Positions 1-11,288 are shown, counted from the first letter of the stretch. The stretch: DNA of 64,000 nt from DATLGB01 sp038258425 (GCA_038258425.1 JBBSPV010000017.1:7062-71061), one strand, 5' to 3'. Numbers and translations: made by a program. The notes: generated from the letters alone by a model not told the origin.

Positions 1-74
1 GGTGCGCTGACCGCCCGCGCGCGCTAAGCTCACCTTTCGTAACCTCCTTCGCGGACTGAAGGACTCGAGGCACG

Positions 75-452
75 ATGACCCGGCGGCTCACCCTTCAAGA
101 TGGACCTCGTGCGCGGACCGCCGTAGCGACGCGCACGCCGCCCGGCGAGTGCGATCCGGCCCTGCACGAGGCGGTCGAGCTCGTCGGCAAGCGCTGGACC
201 GGCGCGATCATCCACGTGATGCTCCAGCGCCGCCGGCCGATGCGCTTCTCCGACGTCCGCCAGGCCGTCCCGGACCTCTCCGACCGGCTGCTCTCCGAGC
301 GCATGAAGGAGCTCGAGGCCCGCGGGATCGTCGAGCGCCACGTGCACGTCGAGTCGCCCATCCGCGTGGAGTACGAGCTCACCGGCATGGGGCGCGCGCT
401 GGGCCCCGCCATGCGCGAGCTGCGCAAGTGGGGCCTGCGCTACCTCGGCTGA
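75..452 (+). CDS. HxlR-family winged-helix transcriptional regulator
   Basis: This 125-residue protein is a small MarR-like winged-helix DNA-binding regulator. The HxlR signature is visible: a GKRWTGAIIHVML helix near residues 37-50, a recognition region around residues 57-77 ending in LSERMKELE, and the wing HVESPIRVEYELT near 93-106. HxlR proteins bind DNA as dimers and often sense redox or electrophiles. The N-terminal 20 residues are poorly conserved. It lies 132 bp upstream of glnA on the same strand, but nothing shows that it controls glnA. A second HxlR paralogue is present at 30414-30815. The family call is firm; target and signal are unknown. Confidence 0.9.
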   Translation: MTRRLTLQDGPRARTAVATRTPPGECDPALHEAVELVGKRWTGAIIHVMLQRRRPMRFSDVRQAVPDLSDRLLSERMKELEARGIVERHVHVESPIRVEYELTGMGRALGPAMRELRKWGLRYLG

Positions 453-460
453 CGCGCGGC

Positions 461-505
461 CCCGCCGGCTGACGCGTCTGTCCCGCCGGCCGGCGCGTCT
501 GTCCC
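461..505 (+). repeat. Tandem 21-bp-period direct repeat upstream of glnA
   Basis: Two imperfect 24-bp copies (461-484 and 482-505), each containing CGCGTCTGTCCC, lie in tandem between the HxlR gene and glnA. A short inverted repeat TGTCC-GCGG-GGACA follows at 533-546. They could be regulator sites for glnA, but no known actinobacterial GlnR box is recognisable. The function is inferred only from position. Confidence 0.4.
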
Positions 506-569
506 CAGGGCGCAGTCGCCCGCCGGTCACGCTGTCCGCGGGGACAACCCCGGGGGCGGCGACCGCCGG

Positions 570-575
570 TACGCT
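570..575 (+). promoter_or_regulatory. -10 element of a probable leaderless glnA promoter
   Basis: TACGCT ends 9 nt before the TTG start of glnA and there is no Shine-Dalgarno sequence. The same TANNNT-plus-short-gap layout recurs before many genes here, supporting leaderless transcription. Confidence 0.5.
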
Positions 576-584
576 CCGGCGACC

Positions 585-1940
585 TTGAGCCCCGCAGACG
601 CCGACCCGCCCCAGACCACCGACGAGGTCCTCGCCTACGTCGAGGATCACGAGATCCGCTTCATCAGACTCTGGTTCACCGACATCCTCGGCCGGCTGAA
701 GTCCTTCTCGATCAACGCCGCCGAGCTCACGGACGCCTTCCAGGGCGGGATGGGCTTCGACGGGTCCTCCGTCACCGGCTTCAACCCGATCGAGGAGTCG
801 GACATGATCGCGGTGCCCGACGCGAGCACGTTCGCGATGGTCCCGTGGCGCGCCGCGGACGCCGCCGGCGGCGTCGCCCGGATGTTCGCCGACATCCGCA
901 CGCCCGAGGGCCAGCCCTACGAGGGCGATCCGCGCCACGTGCTGCGGCGCGCCGAGGGACGCATGAAGGACATGGGGTTCGACCACTTCTTCGTCGGCCC
1001 CGAGCTCGAGTACTTCTACTTCCGCGACGCGAAGTCGACCGAGGTGCTCGACGAGGGAGGCTACTTCGACCTCACGACGCTCGACGCCGGCTCCGACGTC
1101 CGCCGCGACACCGTGCTCGCGCTCGAGCAGCTCGGCATCCACGTGGAGTACTCCCACCACGAGGTCGGCCCGTCCCAGCACGAGATCGACATCCGCTACG
1201 CGGACGCGCTGAAGATGGCCGACGACTGCATGACCTATCGCATCACGGTCAAGGAGTACGCGCTGAAGTACGGCTGGCACGCGACGTTCATGCCCAAGCC
1301 GCTGTTCGGCGAGAACGGCTCGGGCATGCACACGCACATGAGCCTGTTCCGCGGCGAGCGCAACGCGTTCTACGACGAACAGGACCCGTGGCACCTCTCC
1401 GACGTGGGCAAGGCCTTCATCGCCGGCCAGCTGCGCCACGCGCGCGAGATCTGCTCGATCTTCGCCCAGTGGGTGAACTCCTACAAGCGGCTCGTGCCGG
1501 GCTACGAGGCGCCGGTGTACTCCGCCTGGAGCCGGCGCAACCGCTCGGCGCTCGTGCGCGTGCCCCAGCACCACCCGGGCAAGGAGCCGACCACGCGGAT
1601 GGAGCTGCGCTGCCCCGACCCGGCGTGCAACCCGTACCTGACCTTCGCCGTGCTCCTGCACGCCGGCCTGGACGGCATCGAGAAGGGCTACGAGCTCCCC
1701 GAGCCGATGGAGAAGAACCTCTACCACCTGAGCCCGGACGAGCGGCGCCGGCTGGGCATCGAGCAGCTGCCGGAGACACTCGGCGAGGCGATCGAGCTGA
1801 CCTCGGAGTCCGAGCTGTGCCTGCGCGCCCTCGGCGAGCACGTGTTCAACCGCTACGTCGAGATCAAGCGCTCCGAATGGGAGGACTACCGCGTGCAGGT
1901 CACGCCGTGGGAGCTCGACCGCTACCTGTCGATCCTCTAG
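585..1940 (+). CDS. glnA: Type I glutamine synthetase
   Basis: Catalyses glutamate + NH4+ + ATP to glutamine, the main route of ammonium assimilation in the cytoplasm; the enzyme is a dodecamer in this family. The 451 residues match the GSI-alpha length. Visible motifs are FDGSS (58-62), GPELEYF (138-144), the ATP/glutamate loop GENGSGMHTH (242-251) and NRSA (319-322). The segment KNLYHLSPDERRRLGI around 378-391 resembles the short, non-adenylylated GSI-alpha type more than the GSI-beta adenylylation loop, so feedback control rather than adenylylation is likely (inference). The TTG start is chosen because a -10-like hexamer lies 9 nt upstream and the protein aligns from there. It converges on the YyaL gene with a 3-bp gap. 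Confidence 0.95.
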   Translation: MSPADADPPQTTDEVLAYVEDHEIRFIRLWFTDILGRLKSFSINAAELTDAFQGGMGFDGSSVTGFNPIEESDMIAVPDASTFAMVPWRAADAAGGVARMFADIRTPEGQPYEGDPRHVLRRAEGRMKDMGFDHFFVGPELEYFYFRDAKSTEVLDEGGYFDLTTLDAGSDVRRDTVLALEQLGIHVEYSHHEVGPSQHEIDIRYADALKMADDCMTYRITVKEYALKYGWHATFMPKPLFGENGSGMHTHMSLFRGERNAFYDEQDPWHLSDVGKAFIAGQLRHAREICSIFAQWVNSYKRLVPGYEAPVYSAWSRRNRSALVRVPQHHPGKEPTTRMELRCPDPACNPYLTFAVLLHAGLDGIEKGYELPEPMEKNLYHLSPDERRRLGIEQLPETLGEAIELTSESELCLRALGEHVFNRYVEIKRSEWEDYRVQVTPWELDRYLSIL

Positions 1941-1943
1941 GGA

Positions 1944-3902
<1,959 letters not shown>

Positions 3903-3979
3903 GTGACATCGATCGAAGGTCTGAGCTTGCGAGGACCGGAGAGCGAAACCGCTTCCCCGTCCGTGCGACGATACCTCGC

Positions 3980-4377
3980 ATGTCCCACCACCGCGAAGCC
4001 ATCAGTGCGTCCGGGGCGCCCGACGCCGTCGGTCCCTACGTGCACGCCGTCCGGGCCGACGGGCTCGTCTTCGTCTCCGGTCAGATCCCGCTGCACCCCG
4101 AGAGCGGGGAGCTCGTGGGGGAGACGGCGGCCCAGCAGGCGCACCAGTGCCTGAAGAACCTGTCGGCGATCGCGCAGGCCGCAGGCTGCTCCCTGGCCGC
4201 CGACGCGGTGAAGTGCACGGTCTACCTCGCCGACATGGGCGACTTCGGCGAGGTCAACGACGTCTACGCCGCGTACTTCGACGCGGACGCGCTCCCGGCC
4301 CGCGTCGCGTACGGCGTCGTCGCGCTGCCGCGGGGCGCCCGGGTCGAAATCGACGCGGTGCTGGCGGTGCCGGACTG

Positions 4378-4378
<1 letters not shown>
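3980..4378 (+). CDS. ridA: RidA-family enamine/imine deaminase
   Basis: 132 residues with the full Rid/YjgF fold: GPYVHAVRADGLVFVSGQIPLHP near 18-40, the VKCTVYLADMGDF stretch, and the active-site region PARVAYGVVALPRGARVEID where the Arg of PARV would bind the substrate carboxylate. RidA hydrolyses 2-aminoacrylate and related imines released by PLP enzymes. Its TGA overlaps the ATG of threonine dehydratase by 4 bp (ATGA at 4375-4379 region), so the two are translationally coupled. This fits biology well, because threonine/serine dehydratase is the main source of the reactive enamine that RidA removes. A second, frameshifted RidA gene lies at 39006-39397. Confidence 0.93.
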
Positions 4379-5538
<1,160 letters not shown>

Positions 5539-5556
5539 GCCGGGCCGGCGCGCCGG

Positions 5557-5570
5557 TACCCTTTCAGGGT
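5557..5570 (+). promoter_or_regulatory. Small perfect inverted repeat upstream of the acyl-CoA dehydrogenase gene
   Basis: ACCCT-TTC-AGGGT (5558-5570) lies between ilvA and the acyl-CoA dehydrogenase start. Its left arm overlaps a possible -10 hexamer TACCCT (5557-5562). It could be an operator or a weak hairpin; only the symmetry is seen. Confidence 0.3.
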
Positions 5571-5602
5571 CGAGTCCCGAGAAAGCGAGCATCCTTCCCC
5601 GC

Positions 5603-6814
5603 ATGGCCGTTCTGACGCCGTACACCGAGAAGACCGACGAGCAGCGCGCGATCATCGAGATGGTCCGCCAGTTCGTCGACGAGCAGATCCTCCCACAGGC
5701 CGCGCACTACGACGCGGCGGACGAGTTCCCGGCGCCGATCGTCGACCAGATGAAGGAGCTCGGGCTCTTCGGGGTGACGATCCCGGAGGAGTACGGCGGG
5801 ATGGGGCTGGACCTCACGACCTACGCGATGATCGTCGAGGAGCTCTCGCGGGGCTGGATCTCGATCTCGGGCGTCGTGAACACGCACTTCATCGGCTCCT
5901 ACCTGCTCATGAAGTTCGGGACCGAGGCGCAGAAGCAGCACCTGCTCCCGCGCATGGCCACCGGGGAGATCCGGGCCGCCTTCTCGCTGTCCGAGCCCGA
6001 GCTCGGGTCCGACGTACAGGCGATCAAGACGGCCGCCAAGCGCGTCGACGGCGACGCCTTCGAGATCAACGGCCAGAAGATGTGGGTCACCAACGGCCTG
6101 ATGTCCGGCGTCGTCTTCACGCTCGTCAAGACCGATCCCGACGCCCAGCCGGCCCATCGCGGGATGACGTGCTTCATCTGCGAGAAGGAGCCCGGCGCGG
6201 GGCACAACACGGGCGCCTTCGCGGGCCTCGACGTCCCGCCGAAGCTCAAGAAGATGGGCTACAAGGGCGTCGAGTCCACCGAGCTGGTCTTCGACGGATA
6301 CCGCTGCCCGGCCGACATGGTCCTCGGCGGCGAGGCCGACGGGCTCAACCGGGGCTTCGGGCAGATGATGGACGCGCTCGAGGTCGGTCGCGTCAACGTC
6401 GCGGCCCGCGGCGTCGGGATCGCCCAGCGCGCCCTTGAGCTGGCCCTTCGCTACAGCCAGGAGCGCAAGGCGTTCGGCAAGCCCATCGCCGAGCACCAGG
6501 CGATCCAGTTCAAGCTCGCCGACATGGCCACGAAGGTCGAGGCCGCCCGGCTGGTCACGCTCAAGGCCGCGCGCCTCAAGGACGCCGGCGAGCGCTCCGA
6601 TCTCGAGGCCGGCATGGCCAAGCTCCTCGCGTCCGAGACCGGCAAGGAGTGCGTGGAGGACTGCTTCCGCATCCACGGCGGCTACGGCTACTCGAAGGAG
6701 TACGAGATCGAGCGGCTCTACCGCGACGCGCCGTTGCTGCTCATCGGCGAGGGCACATCGGAGATCCAGCGCATGGTGATCGGCAAGAAGCTCCTGCAAC
6801 GCCACAAGATCTGA
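5603..6814 (+). CDS. Acyl-CoA dehydrogenase, candidate methylsuccinyl-CoA dehydrogenase of the ethylmalonyl-CoA pathway
   Basis: 403 residues, an FAD-dependent acyl-CoA dehydrogenase with the usual three domains. FAD/substrate motifs AFSLSEPELGSD (about 130-141) and MWVTNG are present, the C-terminal domain has RKAFGKPIAEHQAIQFKLADMA and IHGGYGY, and the catalytic base is Glu383 in GEGTSEIQ. The chain is clearly related to the acyl-CoA dehydrogenase encoded with ccr and meaA in Streptomyces (EELSRGWISISG and VGRVNVAARGVGIAQRA regions, from memory of that family). Here ccr, ecm, mch and two malyl-CoA-lyase-like genes lie within 15 kb. I therefore propose oxidation of (2S)-methylsuccinyl-CoA to mesaconyl-CoA. 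It is shorter than the about 550-residue proteobacterial Mcd. General short-chain acyl-CoA oxidation is the alternative. Confidence 0.85.
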   Translation: MAVLTPYTEKTDEQRAIIEMVRQFVDEQILPQAAHYDAADEFPAPIVDQMKELGLFGVTIPEEYGGMGLDLTTYAMIVEELSRGWISISGVVNTHFIGSYLLMKFGTEAQKQHLLPRMATGEIRAAFSLSEPELGSDVQAIKTAAKRVDGDAFEINGQKMWVTNGLMSGVVFTLVKTDPDAQPAHRGMTCFICEKEPGAGHNTGAFAGLDVPPKLKKMGYKGVESTELVFDGYRCPADMVLGGEADGLNRGFGQMMDALEVGRVNVAARGVGIAQRALELALRYSQERKAFGKPIAEHQAIQFKLADMATKVEAARLVTLKAARLKDAGERSDLEAGMAKLLASETGKECVEDCFRIHGGYGYSKEYEIERLYRDAPLLLIGEGTSEIQRMVIGKKLLQRHKI

Positions 6815-6822
6815 GCCGGCGG

Positions 6823-7197
6823 ATGACCTCCTCAGACACCAGGGCCCTGGTCGCGAAGGCCGTCACGGACGTGCAGGCGCAGGTTCCCGCCCTCGCGAAC
6901 CTCAAGCTCGTGATGGAGCTCGAGCTGCGCGGGCGCGGCGACGTCCAGCTCTACCGCGTGGAACTGCCCGGCCCCAAGATCACCAAGGACATCGCCTCGG
7001 ACGCGAAGGTTCGGCTGTCCATCCCGCGCTCGCACTTCAACGAGCTCGTCGAGCACGGGCGGCTGCGCCAGTGGCGCGAGGCCTTCCAGTCCGGCGTCGC
7101 CCGCGCCACGGGGCCGCCCCAGACGCTCAAGCTCATCGAGACCGTCGTGGCCAAGCAGGAGGAGCGCGACCGCACCCGCCGCGCGCGGGCGCACTAG
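6823..7197 (+). CDS. Conserved hypothetical protein
   Basis: A 124-residue protein that I do not recognise. It starts 8 nt after the acyl-CoA dehydrogenase stop, so the two are probably cotranscribed. The sequence is soluble and helical at both ends, with a beta-rich centre (LYRVELPGPKITKDIASDAKVRLSIP written here only as its approximate span, residues 44-70) and a basic C-terminal tail ERDRTRRARAH. The layout is faintly reminiscent of SCP2-like lipid-binding folds, which would suit an acyl-CoA neighbour, but that is speculation. No membrane segment or signal peptide is seen. Confidence 0.7.
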   Translation: MTSSDTRALVAKAVTDVQAQVPALANLKLVMELELRGRGDVQLYRVELPGPKITKDIASDAKVRLSIPRSHFNELVEHGRLRQWREAFQSGVARATGPPQTLKLIETVVAKQEERDRTRRARAH

Positions 7198-7215
7198 ACG
7201 CGCACGCGGCGTCGC

Positions 7216-7977
7216 TCAGCCGGGCTGACAGGTGGGGCAGGACCAGGTCGTCCTGCCGCCCACCTGGTCCTTGCGCATCGGCGCCCCGTCCCGCGGGCAC
7301 CGCTCGCCGGCCCCGCGGTGGGGGATGATCTCGCCCTTGTGGACGCCGCCGAGGCGGATGGCGTCGGCGATGGCGGCGCGCAGATGCCGGTGCAGGCGCC
7401 GCAGCTCCGTGTCGGTGAGCTCACCGGCCGGCCGCCGAGGGGCGAGCTTCGCGCGCCACAGCACCTCGTCGGCGAGCAGGTTGCCGACGCCGGCGATCAC
7501 GCCCTGGTTCAGCAGCCGTGCCTTCAGCGGCGCCGTGCCCTTGCCGACCCGGCGCTTGAACTCGGCCAGGCCGACCTCGCCGGCGTCCGGGCCGACGTGG
7601 GAGAAGTCCGGCTCGATCAGCGCACGGCTGAGACGCCGCTTGTCCTGGAGGATGAGCCGCGTGCCGTCGGCGAACTCGAGGGTGAAGCGGGGGTGGGTGG
7701 GATGTTCTCGCGGCGCCGGCTCGCCGTCGACGACGATCCGCCCCGCCATGCCGAGGTGCAGGCCGAGGTCGGGGCCGTCCCCGTCCGTCTCGACCCAGAG
7801 GAACTTCCCGCGCCGGTGCGCGCTGGTGAGCCGCCGGCCCTCGAGCGCGGCGGCGATCTCGCCCGGAGCGTGGGGGCGGCAGACGTAGGTGTCGGCGTCG
7901 TCGACCGCGGTGATCTCGCGGCCGAGCGCCCGCTCGATCTGCTGGCGTGCGCGTTCGGCCTCGGGCAGCTCGGGCAT
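7216..7977 (-). CDS. Fpg/Nei-family DNA glycosylase with an incomplete zinc finger
   Basis: 253 residues of the formamidopyrimidine/endonuclease VIII family, which excises oxidised bases and nicks the abasic site. The N-terminus PELPE places the catalytic Pro2 and Glu3 (after Met removal Pro becomes residue 1), and Lys58 in RRGKFLW is the DNA-binding lysine. The H2TH region GVIAGVGNLLADEVLWRA is intact. The C-terminal zinc finger normally has four cysteines. Here Cys227, Cys247 and Cys250 are present but the second position is Asp230 (CPRD), so zinc binding must differ or be lost. GGRTT with Arg242 is kept. It is probably an active 8-oxoG or pyrimidine glycosylase; substrate preference is not readable. 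Confidence 0.9.
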   Translation of the reverse strand: MPELPEAERARQQIERALGREITAVDDADTYVCRPHAPGEIAAALEGRRLTSAHRRGKFLWVETDGDGPDLGLHLGMAGRIVVDGEPAPREHPTHPRFTLEFADGTRLILQDKRRLSRALIEPDFSHVGPDAGEVGLAEFKRRVGKGTAPLKARLLNQGVIAGVGNLLADEVLWRAKLAPRRPAGELTDTELRRLHRHLRAAIADAIRLGGVHKGEIIPHRGAGERCPRDGAPMRKDQVGGRTTWSCPTCQPG

Positions 7978-7983
7978 CGAGGG

Positions 7984-7989
7984 AATCTA
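7984..7989 (-). promoter_or_regulatory. -10 element of a probable leaderless fpg-like promoter
   Basis: On the minus strand TAGATT ends 6 nt before the ATG at 7977, with no Shine-Dalgarno sequence between. Confidence 0.45.
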
Positions 7990-8010
7990 CGGCGCCCGCG
8001 GGCGCACGGG

Positions 8011-8754
8011 TCAGCCGCCGGGGAGACCGGCGTCGACGATCAGCCAGCGGCCATCGGGGCGGCGGGTGATGCGTCCACTCTCGGCGAGGCGGCGCAGCGC
8101 CGTCGTGACGCTCGGTCGCCGGGCGGCGACCAGCGGGGCCAGCACGGAGTGGGTGAGGAAGTCCGGGAGCACGATCCCCGCCGGCGTCACCACGCCCCAG
8201 CGCTCGGCGAGGAGGCCCACGACCGCGACGAGCCGCTCGTCCATGGACGCCCACTGGGCGATCACGAGCTGGCGGCCGGCCATCTGGGTGCGCTGCGCGG
8301 ATGCGGAGAGCAGCTCGGCGCTGAGCTCGGGCAGCGCCGCCGCCTCGACGAGCAGGCGCAGGTCCAGCAAGGCGACCGTCACGTCCTCGACGGCCCGCCA
8401 GGTCGTGTTGCGCGCGTCGCGCCACGGCTGCACGACGTCCCCGGGCCCGAGCAGCTCGCCGCCCACGCGGTGCTCGGCGGAGACGAGGCGCAGGATCGTT
8501 CCCGTGGCGATGACGAAGCCGTAGAGGCCGGGCGGCGACGCGTCGGCCTGCGCGTCCCAGGTCCCCCGCCGGATCGCCAGCACGCGCGTCTGGATCCGGC
8601 GCGCCACGCCCAGGCGATCGTCCGCGAGCCGGTCGCCGAGCCCGGGCACGGCGTCGAGCAGCGGTATCCGTGCGGCGAGGTGGCGCCCGCGCCGCGGCGA
8701 CCGGCCGGCCGGCGGATGGGGTGCGGAGTGAGGTGAGGGGGGTTCGGCGAGCAT
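8011..8754 (-). CDS. Crp/Fnr-family transcriptional regulator
   Basis: 247 residues. Residues about 60-140 form a cNMP-binding-like beta barrel (GFVIATGTILRLVSAEHRVGG, LLGPGDVVQPW, DVTVALLD), followed by a dimerisation helix and a Crp-type helix-turn-helix at about 195-235 (TPAGIVLPDFLTHSVLAPLVAARRPSVTTALRRL region, with RPSVTTALRRLAESG as recognition helix). The canonical phosphate-binding cassette RxS of true cAMP receptors is not obvious, so the ligand may differ or be absent. The first 25 residues are Pro/Arg-rich and the true start may lie downstream. It is followed by the glycosylase gene on the same strand. Target genes are unknown. Confidence 0.85.
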   Translation of the reverse strand: MLAEPPSPHSAPHPPAGRSPRRGRHLAARIPLLDAVPGLGDRLADDRLGVARRIQTRVLAIRRGTWDAQADASPPGLYGFVIATGTILRLVSAEHRVGGELLGPGDVVQPWRDARNTTWRAVEDVTVALLDLRLLVEAAALPELSAELLSASAQRTQMAGRQLVIAQWASMDERLVAVVGLLAERWGVVTPAGIVLPDFLTHSVLAPLVAARRPSVTTALRRLAESGRITRRPDGRWLIVDAGLPGG

Positions 8755-8890
8755 CGCGGACGTACGGGACTGAGGCTCCCGGCCGCCCGGCCGCCCGGCC
8801 GGGGGCGAAGGACTTCCGATGTCTACGGTGCGCCGGCGCCGACCCTGTCCGAGCCGCGCCCACGCGGACCTGCAGCTTCCAATCTAGCGA

Positions 8891-9817
8891 TCAGGCGCCG
8901 AGTCCCGCCGCCCGTCCGGCCGCGCTCAGGCGCTCGGCCATCTTGCGGTTCGCCTCGTCGATCATCTCCCCGTCGAACATCGCCGCGCCCTGGCCGGCGC
9001 GGCCCGCGTCGGCGTAGGCGGCGAGCATCGCCTCGGCCCGCTCCCACTCCTCCCGGGTCGGGGTGAATACGTCGTTGACGACCTCGATCTGGCCCGGATG
9101 GATCGTCCATTTGCCGTCGAGGCCGAGGGCGCGCACGAGCCGGGCGCGTTCCCGCAGGCCGTCGCGGTCCTCGACCGCCGCGTAGGGGCCGTCGATGGCC
9201 TGGATCCCGGCCGCCCGGGCAGCGACCACGAGCCGCGAGTAGAGGTAGTTGAGGTGGTCGCCGGGGTAGCCGTCCGGCGTCCCGCCGATCGTCGTGATGG
9301 GGATCCCGATCGCCGCGGAGTAGTCGCCCGGGCCGAAGATCAGCGTCTGCATCCGGTCCGAGGCCGTGGCGATCGCCTCGCAGGCGATCAGGCCCTGGGC
9401 GTCCTCGATCTGGGCCTCGATCCCGATCCGCCCGACCTCCCACCCGCGCGCGAGCTCGATCTGGGCGAGCAGCTTGGCGGTCATCTCCACGTCGCCGGGC
9501 GTCCGGACCTTGGGCAGCATGATCGCGTCGAGGCGGTCGCCGGCCTGCTCGACGACCCCGATGAGGTCCTTGTAGTAGTGCGGCGTGTCCGTGCCGTTGA
9601 CGCGCACCACGACGGTCGGGGCGGCGAATTCGAGGTCGTGCAGGGCCCGGATGACCTGCGCCCGGGCCGCGTCCTTGCCGTCCTGGGCGACCGCGTCCTC
9701 GAGGTCGAGGAAGACCTGGTCGGCCTGCAGCCCGGCGGCCTTGGCGAGGAAGCGCTCGCTCGACCCGGGCACGCTGTGGCAGCTGCGGCGGGGGCGGGCG
9801 GTGGGGGAGGTCGGCAT
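8891..9817 (-). CDS. HpcH/HpaI aldolase family protein (CitE-like), candidate malyl-CoA lyase/thioesterase of the EMC pathway
   Basis: 308 residues, a TIM-barrel member of the citrate lyase beta-subunit/malyl-CoA lyase family. Diagnostic stretches include PRRSCHSVPGSSERFLAKA at the N-terminus, the metal- and CoA-site regions QVFLDLEDAV, IMLPKVRTP, IEAQIEDAQGL (metal-binding Glu) and FGPGDYSAAI (metal-binding Asp), then GKWTIHPGQI. It resembles the CitE-like protein found with ccr/meaA in Streptomyces. In the EMC pathway this family cleaves beta-methylmalyl-CoA to glyoxylate plus propionyl-CoA (Mcl1) or hydrolyses malyl-CoA (Mcl2). A second paralogue at 10225-11271 is closer to Mcl1, so this copy may be the thioesterase; the assignment between them is inference. 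Confidence 0.85.
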   Translation of the reverse strand: MPTSPTARPRRSCHSVPGSSERFLAKAAGLQADQVFLDLEDAVAQDGKDAARAQVIRALHDLEFAAPTVVVRVNGTDTPHYYKDLIGVVEQAGDRLDAIMLPKVRTPGDVEMTAKLLAQIELARGWEVGRIGIEAQIEDAQGLIACEAIATASDRMQTLIFGPGDYSAAIGIPITTIGGTPDGYPGDHLNYLYSRLVVAARAAGIQAIDGPYAAVEDRDGLRERARLVRALGLDGKWTIHPGQIEVVNDVFTPTREEWERAEAMLAAYADAGRAGQGAAMFDGEMIDEANRKMAERLSAAGRAAGLGA

Positions 9818-9949
9818 CGGCGCGGCAGCCTACTTCCACGCGTCCGTTCCCGGCTGTGGGCGCCCTTCGACGCCGGGCAGCGCTCTCGTTCGGTCTGGTC
9901 GAGGTGGTCCTTGACCCGCGCCACGCCGCTACTACCGGGACGTGGTCGC

Positions 9950-10228
9950 TCACGCGGACCGTGGGGGTCCGCGGGGCCGCCCACGTCTCTCCATACCGGA
10001 GGTGGTCGGCGCGGCGGTCCGCCGCGGACGAAGAGCCAGAGCCTCGTGGGCCACGACTGCGAAGGCGTCGGGTCGGGCGAGCTGCGTCGCCGCATGCTCG
10101 ACCCGGTCGCTCGTCGTCTCGTCCGGCGGCTCCCAGCCCGCGGGCGCGAAGGCCCGGAAGGTCTCGAAGCCGGCCTGCACGAGCCGGCAGCAGGCCGCGG
10201 CGTCGTCGGGGCCGGCGGGTCGGATCAC
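9950..10228 (-). pseudogene. Truncated GNAT acetyltransferase-like fragment
   Basis: An open frame of 92 residues begins with GTG overlapping the stop of the upstream lyase gene (GTGA at 10225-10228). Its first 60 or so residues look like the N-terminus of a GNAT N-acetyltransferase (MIRPAGPDDAAACCRLVQAG, then VVAHE). The rest becomes Arg/Pro-rich and unrelated, and no GNAT acetyl-CoA-binding motif (R/Q-x-x-G-x-G/A) follows in any frame. I read it as a decayed or 3'-deleted acetyltransferase. The alternative is that only a short non-enzymatic peptide is made. Confidence 0.4.
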
Positions 10229-11271
10229 CCGTAGCGCTCAGCGAGCTCCGGATCCTTCTCGGCGAGCATGTCGGCGAGGTCGACCATGACCTTGGCCTGC
10301 TTCCAGGAGGCGTCGTCCTGCATCTTGCCGTCGATCATGTGTACGCCGCGGCCGTCGGGGATGGCCTCGAGGATCCGCTTGGCGAAGCGGACCTCGTCCG
10401 GGTCGGGGGAGAAGACCCGCTTGGCGATGGCGATCTGGACGGGATGCAGCGACCAGGTGCCGACGCAGCCGAGGATGTAGGCGGCCCGGAACTGGGCCTC
10501 GCAGCCCGCGACGTCCTTGATGTCGCCGTAGGGCCCGTAGAAGGGCAGGGCGCCGACGGCCGTGCAGGCGTCCACCATGCGGGCGATCGTGTAGTGCCAG
10601 GGGTCCTGCTGGTAGGTGGCGCGCGGGGCGTCGGGGGCGTCGGCGGCCGGGTCGGCGATGGAGACGTAGCCGGGGTGCCCGCCGCCGACGCGCGTCGTCT
10701 TCATGCGCCGGGACGCCGCGAGATCGGCGGGACCGAGCGAGACGCCCTGGATGCGCGGGGAGGCGGCCACGATCTCCTCGACGTGCGCCACCCCCTGGGC
10801 GGTCTCGAGGATCGGGTGCAGCAGGATCGGGCGCGAGACACCGTGGCGCGCCTCGAGCTGGGCGACGATGCGGTCGGCGTAGTGGATGTCCCACGGGCCC
10901 TCGACCTTGGGGATCATGATGACGTCCAGCCGGTTCCCGATGCCCTCGATGACCTGCGTGAGGTCGTCGAGCACCCACGGGGACTCGAGCGCGTTGACGC
11001 GCGCCCACAGCTGCGTCGAGCCGAGGTCGGTCTCCCGGCCGACCCGGATGAGGCCGGCGCGGGCGGCCTCCTTGCGGTCGACGGGGACGGCGTCCTCGAG
11101 GTTGCCGAGCAGGACGTCGACCGTCGGGGCGATGTCGGGGACCTTCGCGACCATCTTCTCGTTGGAGAAGTCGAGGAAGTGGATCATCCGCGACGGGAGC
11201 ACGGGAATCTCGCGCACGGGCTCCGGGGCGTCGAGGGCCAGCGGCTTGAAGAAGTCCCGGGGAGAACGCAT
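10225..11271 (-). CDS. mcl1: HpcH/HpaI aldolase family protein, candidate L-malyl-CoA/beta-methylmalyl-CoA lyase
   Basis: 348 residues. The middle and C-terminal parts match the Mcl1 pattern: MIPKVEGPWDIHYAD, the metal-binding Glu region ILETAQGVAHVEEIVAASPR, VSLGPADLAAS, DPWHY, GPYGDIKDVAGC and GTWSLHPVQI. Mcl1 splits (2R,3S)-beta-methylmalyl-CoA into glyoxylate and propionyl-CoA and also condenses or cleaves L-malyl-CoA; Mg2+ or Mn2+ is required. It is divergent from the MaoC gene across only 27 bp with overlapping -10 elements, which suggests coordinated expression of two consecutive EMC steps. The start ATG at 11271 fits a leaderless -10 (TATTGT) 7 nt upstream. Confidence 0.87.
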   Translation of the reverse strand: MRSPRDFFKPLALDAPEPVREIPVLPSRMIHFLDFSNEKMVAKVPDIAPTVDVLLGNLEDAVPVDRKEAARAGLIRVGRETDLGSTQLWARVNALESPWVLDDLTQVIEGIGNRLDVIMIPKVEGPWDIHYADRIVAQLEARHGVSRPILLHPILETAQGVAHVEEIVAASPRIQGVSLGPADLAASRRMKTTRVGGGHPGYVSIADPAADAPDAPRATYQQDPWHYTIARMVDACTAVGALPFYGPYGDIKDVAGCEAQFRAAYILGCVGTWSLHPVQIAIAKRVFSPDPDEVRFAKRILEAIPDGRGVHMIDGKMQDDASWKQAKVMVDLADMLAEKDPELAERYG

Positions 11272-11278
11272 CGCCCGG

Positions 11279-11288
11279 ACAATACGAT
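11279..11288. promoter_or_regulatory. Overlapping divergent -10 elements of mcl1 and mch
   Basis: On the minus strand TATTGT (11279-11284) ends 7 nt before the mcl1 ATG. On the plus strand TACGAT (11283-11288) ends 10 nt before the mch ATG. The hexamers share two bases inside a 27-bp intergenic gap, so RNA polymerase can probably serve only one direction at a time (inference). Confidence 0.55.

Noticed and set aside
30..1841. 603-residue open frame antisense to glnA
   Set aside because: Arg/Val/Leu/Ala-skewed shadow frame caused by high GC; the plus strand encodes an unmistakable glutamine synthetase.
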